The notes: a model not told the origin generated them from the sequence alone. 64,000 nucleotides of DNA from Megaustenia siamemsis (GCA_032433765.1 JAVIAB010000092.1:36730853-36794852), one strand, 5' to 3'. Positions 11,430 through 23,929 are shown, counted from the stretch's first letter. Numbers and translations: made by a program.

Positions 11430-11599
11430 CTGTTATAAGATTGTAAATCGTAGAACACCAAGAACTAGTAGAAAACAAACCTTCAATGATCAGACTTCAA
11501 ACACATTATGTCAAGAACAACAACAAAAATAGTTAAATTAAGATTTCAAAATGGTACATATATCGTACATCACGCATTTATGATAACAATAAAATCAAC

Positions 11600-12110
11600 T
11601 ACATATAAGGTACGACAACTATTACTCGTAATTTTAGGGTAAAAGTATATGATGAAAGCTATAGCAACCGTTACAGGTAACTTGGACATCAATGATACAT
11701 GTAATGACAACTATTACTTGTAATTCTAGGGTAAATGATACAAGCTATGGCAACTATTACTTGAAATTCTAATTAAATGACATAAGCTATACACCTATTA
11801 GGCGTAACTGACGTAATTGGCACAAGCTATGACCACTATTACTCGTAATTCTAGGATAAATGATACAAGCTATGACAACTATTACTTGTAATTCTAATTA
11901 AATGATATAATCTAAACACCTATTAGGCGTAACTGACGTAATTGATACAAGCTATGACCACTATTACTCGTAATTCTAGGATAAATGATACAAGCTATGA
12001 CAACTATAACTTGTAATTCTAATTAAATGATATAATCTATACACCTATTAGGCGTAACTGACGTAAATGATACAAGCTATGACCACTATTACTCGTATTG
12101 TTAACGTAAA
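11600..12110. repeat. 125-bp tandem repeat in an MCTP intron
   Basis: About four diverged copies of a 125-bp unit. The marker TTAGGCGTAACTGACGTAA recurs with its GGCGT at 11801, 11926 and 12051, which gives the period. Each unit is itself built from two similar halves around ACTATTACTYGTAATTCTA. Confidence 0.88.
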
Positions 12111-12380
12111 TATATGTTTGTATCCACCTTAAAGAATATACACATAATAGATACACTGTAATTGGACTGAAATGTATGAGTACACACAAGAGACACAGAA
12201 ATAACAGTAATAAAAAAAAAACCAAACAAATCATTAGATCACATAATCTTTAACACAAGTGAAAATACATATGAAACGAAGATTTCAGGTACAGAAAAAG
12301 TAACAATATTTCACACTTAAAGTTTTTGACACGGTACCTTCTTCAGAAGAAGGTATTGTTAAGCCCCAATCACTACTCAC

Positions 12381-12489
12381 CACAAGTGTCCCTAACGACG
12401 AGTTCTCTACCTTCCTGAAGGTGAATATTCAGCATGTAGAGGGAGTGCTGGAAGGACCCTTGGTGGCCAGTCGTATACAGTGAGGGTTC
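12381..12489 (-). CDS. Mctp: MCTP exon: start of the first C2 domain
   Basis: MCTP is an endoplasmic-reticulum membrane protein with three C2 domains followed by two membrane segments; fly and worm orthologues act in presynaptic homeostasis and ER-plasma membrane contacts. This minus-strand exon of 109 bp has an AG acceptor at 12491-12490 and a consensus GTGAGT donor at 12380-12375. It reads HSLYMLNIHLQEGRELVVRD then TCG, where the last Gly codon is split (phase 1) and is completed exactly by the exon at 11429. The L-x-I-x-L-x-x-G-x-x-L-x-x-R-D pattern is the first C2 strand of MCTP. The donor and C2 match are firm. The 5' limit is less sure: an alternative acceptor CCAG lies 42 bases further in (before CACTCCC). 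The upstream N-terminal exons are not found. Confidence 0.85.
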
Positions 12490-12819
12490 CTAGAAATAAA
12501 CCGCACCAGATGATATATAATTCGTCGCAATACATGATCACTTATACAAGTTACGTATTTTCTTGTTTATCCATTCATTCTTCACCACAAAATTACATCT
12601 ATGTTACCAGTGCTCGTCTATACCTTTTACACACATATAGAAAACAATTTACATACGGAAATCCTGTTACATAGGGACTATGTAATAAAACAATAACAAA
12701 TAAATGACGAACCTGGAACTCAAGAGAAACTTCAATAGATGCAGACATTATAACAGTGGATATTAATTACTGTTTGTAAGGAGATATGCATTATTGCTGA
12801 AGACGTTACTTTATAAGTA

Positions 12820-13000
12820 AAGAGCCCGGTGATACAACGAGACGTATAAGGAATATGGTGTTCGTGACCATGATTTTTGGGGTAATATGGTCAGTATTAC
12901 GCCCGTGCCGCTTTACTTTCCCAGAGAATATTCGGTACCCATTTAAGGCTGGGTGAACCCGGAAGTCGTCGATCAGGGTCGAACTCGAACTCTTGTCCTT
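12820..13000 (-). mobile_element. SINE S1, truncated minus-strand copy
   Basis: Matches the S1 body (GATTTTTGGGGTAATATGGT, then GGCTGGGTGAACCCGGAAG) but has lost both the 3' tail and most of the tRNA head. A small internal deletion removes the ATTTTACAGACC segment seen in other copies. Confidence 0.85.
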
Positions 13001-13950
13001 TGTAAGTTACTTCATGAATATATTTAAATCAAGTGAATGAATTCTAGATTGATTAAATCAATTTTACAAACAACACATGGCAAAATCAATGTTACTGTCA
13101 TTATCAGAAACTGGGAAAGAAATAACAGAGCATCAAAATACCATCGTCTACGTAGTCAGCATGCACACACAAAAACAGAGGCAAACTGAAGCTGTGATCA
13201 ACATAATGATAGCACAATGATCGGGAGTGAAACATAGGAGATACACTAATACTAGCCTGTCTCATGTGCTACTATAGCAAGGGAGAGATAATGTTGGAGC
13301 CTTCGGCTCAAACCATTGTCTGATTCTGTAACGATCTCTGGCGTGCCTTGATTAATTATAATTTCAGTAGCAGAATAAATATAAGTTTGTGTGTGTAGTG
13401 AAGGTTAACGTAAAGTTGATTAATATTAAAGCGATTGCAATAAAGGACATAAAATAACAACAGAAGAATTACCCGTCAACATTGAGATAAACACAGAAGA
13501 AGAAGAAGAAAAAAAAAGAAGAAATAGAAGAGAGAGAGAAATGAGGGAGATGGAGAGCTACTAAAGCACAACGGTTTTTTATATTGTGAAGGTATCTTCT
13601 ATGTTTTTTTTTCGCTTGCAATTAAACGTCGAGCGTGATAAATTTGGCCATGCTAATATTGCCCGCACTGCCGTACAGTTGACCAGGAGGAGAAATGTTA
13701 CATTGCGTTATGTGCTACTCCTTAGATAACAGTGCCGAGCATACACATGAGCATGTTTGTATGGTGTTTAGGTTTAGTTTAGTTGACAGATTATCTTCAT
13801 TGCAAAATAGATAATCCTACACTGCTCATATCCCTTCTTCAGCACGTTCCTCAGTATGAAGCACCCTCGCCACGCATTAACAAACGGAAGAAGGCTTCAG
13901 CTTAAATGCACGAACTCCGTAAAAGCTGCGAAGACCTTGGGTGTAACTTC
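13001..13950. other. Spacer with purine-rich tract
   Basis: A GAA-rich tract lies at about 13495-13560. No MCTP N-terminal exon or other coding segment was recognised. Confidence 0.45.
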
Positions 13951-13954
13951 CATA

Positions 13955-14212
13955 AAAAGTAAAGTAAAGTGCCCTCGTCACGCCAAGTGGCGTATAGGGA
14001 AGATGGTATTAGTGACCATAAATTTTACAGACCTTCGGCACATGATTTTTGGGGTAATGTGGTCGGTATTACGCCCGTGCCGCTTTACTTTCCCAGAAAA
14101 AATCCGGTACCCATTTAAGGCTGGGTGAACCCGAAAGCCGTCGATTAGGATCGAACCCTACCTCTTGTCCTTTGTGGTCCAGTTCACTAACCACTGAGCT
14201 ATCTCTGTAACT
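13955..14212 (-). mobile_element. SINE S1, minus-strand copy
   Basis: Nearly complete. It has the AAAAGTAAAGTAAAGTGCCC tail, the body, then a B-box (reverse complement GGTTCGATCC near 14147) and an A-box region GCTCAGTGGTTAGTGAACTG near 14180-14205. The terminal GCCGCGA of the head has diverged to CAGAGATAG. Confidence 0.9.
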
Positions 14213-14379
14213 TCCATAGAGACCTATTACGACACGACATGCGTAGCAGGTGGCAATGACTGTGTTCTTTACTCTCCTAACAGTGATCAGTGCCCTGGGA
14301 GTCACGCGGGAGATGTATGTGAATACATTCGAGTCAATATTTTGAGTTGCGCCGAAATGGTGGTCTTCCACTGATTCTT

Positions 14380-15090
14380 GACAATCTTATCTTAGCTTTG
14401 TCTCTTTTTATTCTCCTTCCCTCCCATAGGCTACTGCACTCGACAGTTCTGATAGTTTTCCAGATTTCGGCTGAGTACGTGAGTTATCCAACTTCAGCGT
14501 CTATCAATGTATACATTTAATCTCGACTGTAGCTGTTAATAGTTCATATTCGCTAATTTTATTGAGCCAAAGTTGCCTGAAAAGTCTCCACCACCAGGTT
14601 CTATGAATTGATGACAGTCTTGATATTCCTGTTTCTAATCTTTGACAAGAGTCAAATCCGCACAAAAGTGCCGAAAGTACCCAGCTTTCATGCATTCTTT
14701 GGTTAGCTTTTCTACTGTACCAGAAAAATCTCCAAATTAAATGTAGATTGAGAAGAGGTACCTGACTTTGTTTATGACATCCTCGCTGTAAACAATTGGT
14801 GTAGATATTATAATCGCATATGTAGATTCGTTGCTGCCATATCATGGTTCATTACATTGACCAGTGTACTGTTTCTGACATTTATCTTCTGTTTTTGTTT
14901 TGTTCTATCCAAGTTGTAAATTGCAATATTATATTCAGTTTTATTTTTAATTGTATGTAAGAGTCGATCAGTAATACAATACCATCTCCGTATCATAAAT
15001 CTTCCAATATCATCTTTCATATTCCTATAGGAATATCCTCCGCCGTGTATCTCATTATCGAGTCGATAACTGCCAAGAAGTTAATGGCAG
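14380..15090 (-). mobile_element. Degenerate LINE fragment
   Basis: The frame 14845-14504 reads NCLQRGCHKQSQVPLLNLHL and RTWWWRLFRQLWLNKISEYE, with several Cys/Trp-rich segments that look like a decayed LINE C-terminus. I see no catalytic motif, so assignment rests on general resemblance only. Confidence 0.4.
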
Positions 15091-15311
15091 AACTGGGCCA
15101 TTCCTGGCACACACTCATTTTTATTTTGAACCGTTTAGCTACTCTGACAGATTTGTCAATTCAGTACATATACTTTTGACTGATAACTGTTACTATTTTA
15201 TTGGGAATTCTGAATGATCTAAGTACTTTCAATCAACTGCCATTTCTGAGGTACATATAGTTGATGACATTTATCAAACGTCACGTAACTTCTGTCGGTA
15301 ACTTTTATTGA

Positions 15312-15566
15312 AAAAAGAAATAAAGTGGCCCGTCAGGCCAAATGGCGTATGTATGATGTTAGTGACAATAATTTTTACAGACCTTCGGCATACAAGACTT
15401 TTGGGGTAACGTGGTGGGTATTACCCCCGTGTCGCTTTACTTTTCCAGAAAAAAAAATCCGGTACCCATTTAAGGTTGGGTGAACCCCGGAAGCCGTCGA
15501 TCAGGATCAAACCCGACCTCTTGTCCTTAGTAGTCCAGTTCATTAACCACTGAGCTATCGTGGTTC
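15312..15566 (-). mobile_element. SINE S1, minus-strand copy
   Basis: Full-length copy. The tail and GGCGTATG body start at the left, and the tRNA head (GAGCTATCGTGGTTCCC on the plus strand) is at the right. More diverged than the copies at 17014 and 18967. Confidence 0.9.
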
Positions 15567-15609
15567 CCTCGCAACTTTTCTATGCTGTTCCACAATGTTT
15601 CTATGGGCG

Positions 15610-15882
15610 AAGATGTAGTGTGAATTGTACTCGTGGTTGGAAAAAAAAATACCCCCACGGTCGACCCAGCCGTTTGCAGAAATGGGTACTAGGGTTTTAC
15701 CCTGGGAAGGTGAGGAATGTTGCTTCGCATCTGAGTTACGATGCTTGAGGCGACACTATACAGAAATCTCCGAACATTTCTGGATAGGCGGCCGAGCACA
15801 TATGGGTGTAAACTCGCGTGCTGAGACGCCGGTTCGAGCCTCGTACTTTACCTTTTCATGTGAGATACAGGGGGACATGTTC
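15610..15882 (+). mobile_element. Second tRNA-like SINE family, copy 1
   Basis: The segment 15785-15850 resembles a Ser/Leu-type tRNA half: GGCCGAGCACATATGGGTG as A-box and CCGGTTCGAGCCTCG as B-box, followed by a TACTTTACC tail. The upstream body contains ACTCGTGGTTGGAAAAAAAA and GGTGAGGAATGTTGCTTCGC. A second copy in the reverse orientation lies at 62262-62510, which shows the unit is dispersed. Confidence 0.75.
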
Positions 15883-16074
15883 CATTTTGGAACTTGTTTA
15901 CCCTTTCCGTAGATTTGGATCTAATGTTCTGCAAGGCAAGAGGGTAGCGTAGCTTCTGGCACAGTCAAGGCAGCTCACGAGGGAGTATATAATCAGGGGC
16001 TTTACAGCTAACGCTTTCTTTCATGCAGTTATCTCTGTTTGTTAAATTTGTGAGAACAGTCATCATTATTAAGT

Positions 16075-16370
16075 ACCATGTCTGCTGGCGTAGGTGATCA
16101 TATCTCTTCACAACTTTCGATCTCGACAGTAATTTAACATTTATGTTGCTGACCTTCAGCCGAGCCATTCTCTCAAGATGTCTGGTATCTTTTCTCTTTC
16201 CTTCCCTCTATCTCTTCGTCCCTCAATTTTTTCAGTTGTTCAAAATATTCCAGCTGTTCCCTTCTCATTACATGGCCAAAAAATGATTATTGATTCTTCC
16301 TAATATTGGAATTAGCTCTCTCTTTGTTTTGGCCTTTTTCAGAACGTTTTCATGACTTTTACTTCATGAT
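16075..16370 (-). mobile_element. LINE family B 3' fragment
   Basis: The reverse complement carries the family B 3' region: GAGATATGATCACCTACGCC (the end of the ORF and the 3' UTR), the AERLAEGQQHK-type segment and the KKQSIIIFWPCNEKGTAGIF-like region with shifts. Confidence 0.75.
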
Positions 16371-16384
16371 TTAATATTAACAAT

Positions 16385-16580
16385 AATATAAATGTTAACA
16401 CATGGATGTGAATCATGGACAATAGGACAAAAGACAATAAAATCACTGGAGGCTGTAGAAATGTGGTTTTACAGAAGAATGTTGAGAATACCACGGGCAA
16501 CGCAGAAGAGTATAAACCTAGTGGACTTTAGATGCAAGAACAATAAGCAAAATAACCTCTACAGAGATGAAATGTGTTAG
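16385..16580 (+). mobile_element. LINE family B fragment, opposite orientation
   Basis: The frame 16392-16580 reads MLTHGCESWTIGQKTIKSLE and AVEMWFYRRMLRIPRATQKS, the family B C-terminal block. It lies tail to tail with the fragment at 16075-16370, which suggests 5' inversion or two independent insertions. Confidence 0.8.
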
Positions 16581-16975
16581 ACGAATGACAGGAAACAGTC
16601 TGAGAGAATAATTCAGAAATGAAGAACTGAGAAAAAATCTAGGAATAGCCACCGCCATAGAATATATAAAAAAACAACAGATAAAATGGTTCGCCACGTG
16701 ACAAGACAGACAGATCAAAACATAACACAACAAGTATTCAATAAATGTTGCGAGAACACCAGGCTCAAGAGCCGCCCACGAAAAAGATGGATTGACGGAA
16801 TATTAATAACACTAGGAAACATAATAGGTGAAGAGGTAAACATATGAGCAAAAGACCGCATAATATATCTCCCCTCGTCGCTAAAAAGCAAAAGAGGAAG
16901 GAAAGGAGAAGAAGAATCAGAATTAGAGACAATAAAAAAAAACACATAGATGACAACATATGACAAACTTTACAA
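16560..16975 (+). mobile_element. LINE family E 3' fragment
   Basis: Contains VRRMTGNSLRE and NEELRKNLGIATAIEYIKKQ-type coding, then the arginine-rich end (RPRKRWIDGILITLGNIIGE) and DRIIYLPSSLKSKRGRKGEE. The same blocks, in the same order, occur near 7130-7380. Confidence 0.8.
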
Positions 16976-17013
16976 GCAATAATCAAGAAATAAGCTAAGT
17001 ACAGTATATTGTG

Positions 17014-17269
17014 GGAGCCGCGATTGCTCAGTGGTTAGTGAACTGGACTACAAAGGACAAGAGGTAGGGTTCGATCTCAACTGACGGCTTCCAGGTTCAC
17101 CCAACCTTTAATTGGTACCGGATTTTTGTCTGGGAAAGTAAAGCGACACGGGCGTAATACCGATCACATTACCCCAAAAATCATGTGCCGAAGGTCTGTA
17201 AAATTTATGGTCACTAACACCATATTCCATATACGGCACTTGGCGTGACGGGGGTACTTTACTTTTACT
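17014..17269 (+). mobile_element. SINE S1, best-preserved plus-strand copy
   Basis: tRNA-derived SINE with a 13-bp target-site duplication ACAGTATATTGTG (17001-17013 and 17270-17282). The head GAGCCGCGATTGCTCAGTGG holds the pol III A-box and GGTTCGATCTC the B-box. The body of about 170 bp is followed by a TACTTTACTTTTACT tail. Intact flanks and both promoter boxes make it a good reference for the family. Confidence 0.93.
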
Positions 17270-17282
17270 ACAGTATATTGTG

Positions 17283-18230
17283 TATGAAAAATCATAAATT
17301 GAAAGCAAAATCTAAACATCTCACGAGCGAGAGACACATTAAGCTTACTTTTGAATACGAAAACAACACAAGAATTGCCATATTATCCTTAAAAAATAAA
17401 CAACTTCTGAAGTAATCAATGTTATAATTTATTTTCTAAAATATTAGCGAAATATGGCAATGCTCTCTTTAAGATGCAAAGATTGGGAAAGAAGCAGACA
17501 GGCATTGGCCATCATCCAGTTGTGGAGAATTGTAAGATCTCTCGTTCCAATATTTATATAAACATGGTACCACCTTCCTAAGAAAAGTCATCAATTATAT
17601 TCGAATCTGGAGAGAGTGCCTACATCAACAACATTTATTGAACATTCAGACATGAAGAGAAAGACATTGCTCATGTGGTCATTCTCCAGAAGATGTCTGT
17701 TGATGCAATCTTTACGATTCAGTTTGAGAACCTTCCGAAACGTGTCGACAGACAAATCTGTGTTTGGAGACCACAGTCGAATGTAATTGCTATAATCGGC
17801 ACATATGCCTACTACAAATAGGAGAGTTCGGTGGAGAAAAAGAAGAAGAGGAATAAAAATGAAGAAGAAGAAGTAGAGGAAAATGAAGTGAACGAAGAGA
17901 AAGAAAATTTAGAAGAAGTAGAGGTATAAAATGTAGAGGATGAGGAGGAAGATAGAAGCGCAAGCAGATAAAGAAGGAGGAGAAGAATGAAGATGATCAA
18001 GCCCAAGAAAAAAAGAACAATTTAAAGACAGACAGAAGAAGCAGCGCATAGCAGTAAGCAAAGCGGCGTATAAAATATTAACTGGGGAACATAAAATCAC
18101 CCACAACAATATAGTCTCGTTCCTGAAGTTGGAAGGCTTATTGAAGAAATACATCACAGAAACACGAAATAATACAATTAATCAGAGGCTGAAAAGGAAA
18201 ATAAAAAGCATCCCGCTATGATAGACTGTA
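17283..18230. other. Spacer with GAA/AGG-rich tract
   Basis: Purine-rich imperfect repeats (AAGAAGAAG, GAGGAGGA) span about 17825-18010; the serine-rich minus-strand frames there are products of that composition. No gene recognised. Confidence 0.5.
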
Positions 18231-18234
18231 TTTA

Positions 18235-20990
18235 TGATCATAAAGTATCGGGCCTACTGGCGTAGGTGATCATGTCTCTCCACAACTTTCGATCTCGGCA
18301 GCTATTTATCATTTCTGTTGTTGACTTTCTGCCAAGCCATTCTCTTAAGCTGTCTGTTATTTTTTCTCTTTGCTTTCCTCTATCTCATTACATGGCCAAC
18401 AAAAAAATGATGATTGTTTCTTCCTAATATTGGAAATTAGCTCTATTTTTGCTTTGACCTCTCTCAGAACATCTTCATTACTCTTCTTAGCTGTCCATGG
18501 TACTTGTAACATTCTTCTGTAAAACCACATTTCTACAGACTCCAGTGATTTTCTTGTCTATTGTCCTATTGTCCATGATTCGCATCCATATGTTAAGACT
18601 GGCTCAACATAACATTTAAGAACTCTTTTATTGTTTCTATTGTCAAAAATGGATTGCATAGTATCTTCCTCATTTTTTGGAAAACTGCATTTGCCTGAGC
18701 CATTCTACATCTCACCTCTTTTGTACATCTTCCGTGTGAGGTTAACAAAGTTCCCAAATATTTAAATGCATTTACCTGTTTTAATATTGTACCACTAGTC
18801 TTTATTTTGCACTGAGGTGATGTTTTTTTTTTCTTTGTTGTTACCATTACCTCTGTCTTTTTGCTATTAAGGCTGAGTCCTTTATTTTTGCTTTCCTTCA
18901 CAATAATGTCCAACATTTCTTGTAACTCATTTTCACTCTTAGCGGTTAAGACTGTGTCCTCAGCATTAAAAAAAAAAAGTAAAGTACCCCGTCACGCCAA
19001 GTGGCGTATAGGGAAATATGGTGTTAGAGACCTTATATTTTACAGAACTTCAGCACATGATTTTTGGGGTAATGTGGTCAGTATTACGCCTGTGCTGCTT
19101 TACTTTCCCAGAAAAAAATCCAGTACCCATTTAAGGCTGGGTGAACCCGGAAGCCGTCGGTTGGGATCGAACCCTACCCCTTAACCGTGGTAGTCCAGTT
19201 CACTAACCACTGAGCTATCGCGGCTCCGTGTCATCAGCATACCTTAGATTATTTATACTATGACCTCCAATTGTTATTCCAGGCATGTCCCTTATGGATC
19301 TTAAAATAATCTCACTATAAATATTAAACAAATCTGGTGACAGCACACAACCCTTTCTAACACCCTGTTTTATTTGTTGAAACATTCCCAATTGGTTTCC
19401 AGTTCTTATGGCCGCTGTTTGTTGCCAGTACATGTTATTTATTATTCTTAGATCTTTGCTGTCTACGTTTATGCTTTCTAAAATTTTTATTATTTCTTTG
19501 TGCTTTACTTTGTCAAATGCCTTGGTGTAATCTATGAAACATAGGTATAGATCTGTTTTCACCTCTATGGCTCTTTCTACTAAAGATCTTATGATATAAA
19601 TGGCATTGCTTGTTCCTTTATCTCTAACAAAACAACACTGTTCATCGCTAATTTCTGGACTGATTTTGTTTCGCACTCTTCGCATGATGATTCTTAGTAA
19701 TATCTTAGTCATATGACTCATAAGGCTTATTGTGCGATGATCACCGCATTCAATCGCACCCGAATTCTTTGGTAGGGCTATGAATATTGATTTGAGCATG
19801 TCGTCTGGTATATATCCGCTGTTGTAGATATCATTCAAAATTTTTGTTATTATTTCTATTCCAAAATCACCATGGCTTCAATCTCTTCTTTAGTTATATT
19901 ATCTGGTTCAGGAGCTTTGCCTGATTTCATATTGCGCAAGGCATCTTCCACTTCTTCTCTGAGTATTTCTGGCCCTTCTCCATTATCTTTAATATTTACT
20001 TCCGTTCGTTCAACATTATAAAGATCTTTAATGTATTCTGTCGTTCCCTTATGTTTTCTTGATCAATCAACAGTTCTCCTTCCTTTGATCTTAGACATCC
20101 ATTTTTAAATTGAGTTTTTCTTCCTGTTAATTCCTCAATTTGTTTGTATATAGCTTTAGCATCTCCTTTTTTTTTGTATATAGCTTTAGCGTCTCCTTTT
20201 TGTTACATTTCAATCTCTCTGCATCTCTCTTTTAGCCACGCTTCTTTTGCTTCATTGCATTATACTACAATTTCTTTATTTAATCTCTTATACTCATCTT
20301 CATTTTCTTTATTTCTTCTTCTTGTATCCATTAGCTGAAAATGTCGTCTGTCATCCATTTCTTTCTTGAATTTGTCCTCACTGGTGGTATGAACTCTTTT
20401 GATGTTTGCATTGATTCTTTTAGCATTTCCCACTGTTCATCAATGCTTTGTATCTTCTCTATTTCATTGTACCGGTTCTGAATTATGATTTTATATTTTG
20501 TCTTGCAGCTTCTTGTCTGATTTTAGTAAATCTAAATTTAACTTGATGTTAACTGAGGTTGTTTTTAATTTTACCCTAAGCATTTCCACAACTGGTACAT
20601 GATCACTATTGCAATCTGCCCCTGGTCTAGTTTTCACACACACCTGACTGTTTCTAAACCTATTGCTTATCATTATATAATCAATTTGATTACGTGCGTC
20701 CTTGGGCTTATCCATGTCTACAGACGACTTGGATGTTGCTTAAACCAGGTGTTTCCTATCATCATGTTGTGTGTTGCATTTATGAAGAGCCTCATTTAAC
20801 TCGTTGTAAAATTTATCACTTGTTTCCTCTAGACTGTCTGCTGTTGGTGCATAAACTTGTATAGGATTTATGTCTATTGGCTTTCCATTCAATTTCACTA
20901 AATTGAATCACTATGTCAGATATTGGGTAAAAGCCTTTCACTGTTCTTGCTCTTTTTGCATCCTAGATGATACCTACTCCTCTTTGGTGT
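18235..20990 (-). mobile_element. LINE family B, longest copy (endonuclease to 3' end), split by a SINE
   Basis: Reading on the minus strand: endonuclease C-terminal part at 20715-20491 (ARNQIDYIMISNRF, then GADCNSDHVPVVEM, holding the catalytic SDH motif); linker; reverse transcriptase at 19838-19215 ([11 protein letters not shown], the [15 protein letters not shown] palm block, [13 protein letters not shown], and a NNLRYADDT catalytic box); after the SINE insertion, the thumb and C-terminal domain at 18916-18593. The 3' end reads GATCACCTACGCCAGTAGGC. Frameshifts between the frames show it is inactive. Confidence 0.9.
18967..19227 (-). mobile_element. SINE S1 inserted into LINE family B
   Basis: Full-length S1 with a poly-A/AAAGTAAAGTACC tail and a GAGCCGCGATAGCTCAGTGG head. 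It interrupts the RT region of the surrounding LINE. The target duplication GTGTC[C/A]TCAGCAT (18954-18966 and 19228-19240) has one mismatch and continues LINE sequence on both sides, so the SINE is younger than the LINE. Confidence 0.93.
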
Positions 20991-21049
20991 TCAGTACCTC
21001 CAGAATAGATTATTTTATGTTTATCATAATACATCTCCCCTGATCCGAT

Positions 21050-21105
<56 letters not shown>

Positions 21106-21106
21106 C
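21050..21106. repeat. (TA)n microsatellite
   Basis: Two TA runs interrupted once, at the 3' edge of the next LINE. Confidence 0.9.
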
Positions 21107-21109
21107 GTA

Positions 21110-22168
21110 TTTCTGTACGCTGCATACTTCAATAAGCATTCCCGTTTCAGGAAGAAATTTTTGTGGGTCATTTTATGTTCCCGAGTGAATATTTGATCCT
21201 TCTGTTATACCTAGATCCGCAGCTTCCTTTACTGTTACACTTTTCATCTACTTGTTTTAGTTGTCTGCCGTCTTTCGTTATGTCGATGTTCTGTTTCTAT
21301 TTTGCGATATTCATGACTTCTGTTTTGTTAATGTTGATTTTCATGTTGTATTTGGTGCCTGTGCTGTTGAGTCTATTTAAGTGTTCTTGTAGGTCTCATT
21401 TTTCCATGTAGTTCCTGATCGTCTGCAAAGAGAAGCTGGCTAATCTCCCCTGTCTCTATTGGAGTGGTTAACTTGCATATATAGTCCATGTATGCGATAA
21501 ACAGTATAGGAGAGCAACCCTGTCTTACACCTGATCTAACTTCGAAGTGGCCTCTATAGCCTGCTGCTGTTCTGACTGTGCAGCTGCTGTTGATGTACAG
21601 CCTTTTAATTAGGTTGGTTAGATGTTGGCTTACTCCGTATGTTGTTAGTATCTCCCAAAGTTGTTCTCTGCTTACTCGATCGAATGCTTTTTCCTGGGCA
21701 ATTAAAGCTATGTACAAATTTTGATTGTGTTTTGTCGTTTTTTCTGCTAGCTGTTTTATTGTGAAGAGAGCTTCAGTACATCCTCTGTTTTTTTTTCGAA
21801 ACCCCATTTGAGAATCGCTTAACTGTAGTTCTATTATTGGTCTCAGCCTATTTCCACATTTTTTTTGGGTATAACTTTCCTACTTGGCTGAGAAGAGATA
21901 TACCTCTATATTAATTGTAGTCTATTTTACTACCGTTATTTTTCCACACAGATACGATGATTTTCTGTTGCCAGTCTTTTGGGCCTTTTTGTTGGTGCCA
22001 TGCTGCATTGAATATTATATTTTACCATGTACCTCCTGTTTCTCCTGCTGCTGCTATTATTTCTACTGGTATGTTATCTATCACCGGTGCTTTATTTCTA
22101 GGTGCATATTTGATTACTTCTTCGATTTTCACTTTCAAGATGTTGAGTTCAGAAACTTATGCTTTCTT

Positions 22169-22225
<57 letters not shown>

Positions 22226-22440
22226 TGTGTGTGTGATATGGTGGTTGGTGCCATGGTTAATAGGTCTTCAAAATATTATAATCCATAATTCCCAAATTAG
22301 GCACTATGTTGCCTATACCATTCTCTATACTATTATTTAGCCATATTATTTTTTCTACTCTCTTTATTATAATTTTTTTTCCTTCTTATCGATGTTTCCA
22401 AATATACAATGTTGTACTTTTATCACGGCTCCATGTTTCA
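21110..22440 (-). mobile_element. LINE family E copy with internal microsatellite
   Basis: The frame 21807-21373 encodes a reverse transcriptase core: NRGCTEALFTIKQLAEKTTK, EKAFDRVSREQLWEIL, EVRSGVRQGCSPILFIAYMD and LLFADDQELHGK (FADD box). Upstream, 22130-21810 holds the N-terminal RT part with shifts and 22171-22236 a TG repeat. It is closely related to the plus-strand copy at 6080-7400. Confidence 0.85.
22171..22236. repeat. (TG)n / (TGCG)n microsatellite
   Basis: Perfect GT run followed by GTGC units; it explains the CVCV-type open frames here. Confidence 0.95.
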
Positions 22441-23925
22441 CTGCTCTAACAAAAGATTGTATCTTAAACTTTTTAAATGCCACATGCTATATAGTCCTCT
22501 TGACATTTGGTTTCGTGTTGGTGTCTCCCGTATCTGTTTCTAAAGCAGCTGAAATGTAATATGCCTCTCTCTTTATTTATTTTATATTTTAATGTTCACA
22601 TTCTACCACTATGACATATTTGTCAATTAGACTTTTAAACACCTTTTTTTCTAACAAAGCATATTAGCATACAGTATGTTATTACAAACTACATTCTATC
22701 AGCAGTTTTATATAGACCAGTCTCTCCTGTCATGTACGCAACACATGGCGAACTTTCAGGTTGAAATACAGCAGGAGGTCGATGCCTGGGAGTCATAACT
22801 CAGACACCGTCAACACCCCCCCCCCCGCCGCCGCCCCACGAGTGTCAAGAAGCTAAAGGGCCGAAACACTTGATAACGGGGAGAAAGGGGGAGGGTCTAC
22901 TTCTGATGATCAGATTACGTTCCGCTGCAAAGGTCTGAATAAACAGTTTCCTATCATCGTCCTTGCCAGTAACTGGTGTGTCTGGTATATCATGTGTGAA
23001 TTTCATAATGTAGATGGGTAGATCACGTGATGTGCTAAACCTATGAGCGACAGTTTACGAAATTACAAGGTCGAACAAAAATAATTTGTTTTCACATTTT
23101 GCATTTGGGATTTTAATATTTAAGCAATGGCTTCCGGGCGACCTTCACTCAATAATCAGCCATGCAAGCCTTTATCTCTTGATGTCCACCTCGAGACCTA
23201 CATTTGATTTGATGTTGCTTCCATAAAACGCGTTTTTTTTTTTAATTCGTGGACAGCGACTTCAGCACTCATATTGGAACTTTCAACCAACAGAACTAAT
23301 GTTCACCACCCTCCTAATAGGCGTCATTTTTATTTGACCTCATCCGCATAATCCCGTACAGTTTAGACACTGCCAGAAGTAAAATTCCGCTGGCACAGCT
23401 TTATGAAGTGTTTTTTTTTTCTTAAATAAAGTATACAGGCAGTTAGTTGCAAGGTCAAACGATCATTAAATTCCTAAAAATTTAGCAGAACGCGTTCCTG
23501 ACCGTTGTGTCTGAAAGAAAGAACTGCCTTTAAAAGAATGATCCGAATACTGAAGATGACAAATCGTGTCAAAGGGTAGGCTCAAATAGCTGTAGAGACC
23601 AATACTAGTGAACGGAATAATAATTTGTTAAAAAATACCAGAATGGTAATAGAGACAATGAAGCAGAAAACCGAGTGAGAATACACGAATAGAGGGGACC
23701 AGAGGTAGGCGAATGCATGAAAAAGATAAGTAAGGCACGAAAACCGAAAGATATAAACCTACGACATAGAGAAATGCTCATTAAATTGAATTAGAAAAAA
23801 ATAATGTTCCAATAAAGTAATTTAGGTATCAAACATAGTAAGGGCGATTTTATAGATCAGTAGCACATTTAATCACATCAGTTCTGAAGTACGTGATTTG
23901 TTATTGCTTGTAAAATATCGTCAGC
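22441..23925. other. Long spacer without recognised gene
   Basis: A C-rich tract (CACCCCCCCCCCCCGCCG) lies at about 22815-22835. No conserved exon, LINE or SINE block recognised in the remainder. Confidence 0.45.
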
Positions 23926-23929
23926 TGGG

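Noticed and set aside
14140..14212. tRNA gene suggested by A and B boxes
   Set aside because: It is the head of SINE S1, repeated many times with a non-tRNA body; the acceptor stem does not pair.
17812..18006. Serine-rich minus-strand ORF
   Set aside because: Composition effect of a GAA/GAG-rich tract.
21884..22340. Cys/Val-repeat ORFs
   Set aside because: Produced by the TG/TGCG microsatellite on the antisense side of a LINE.
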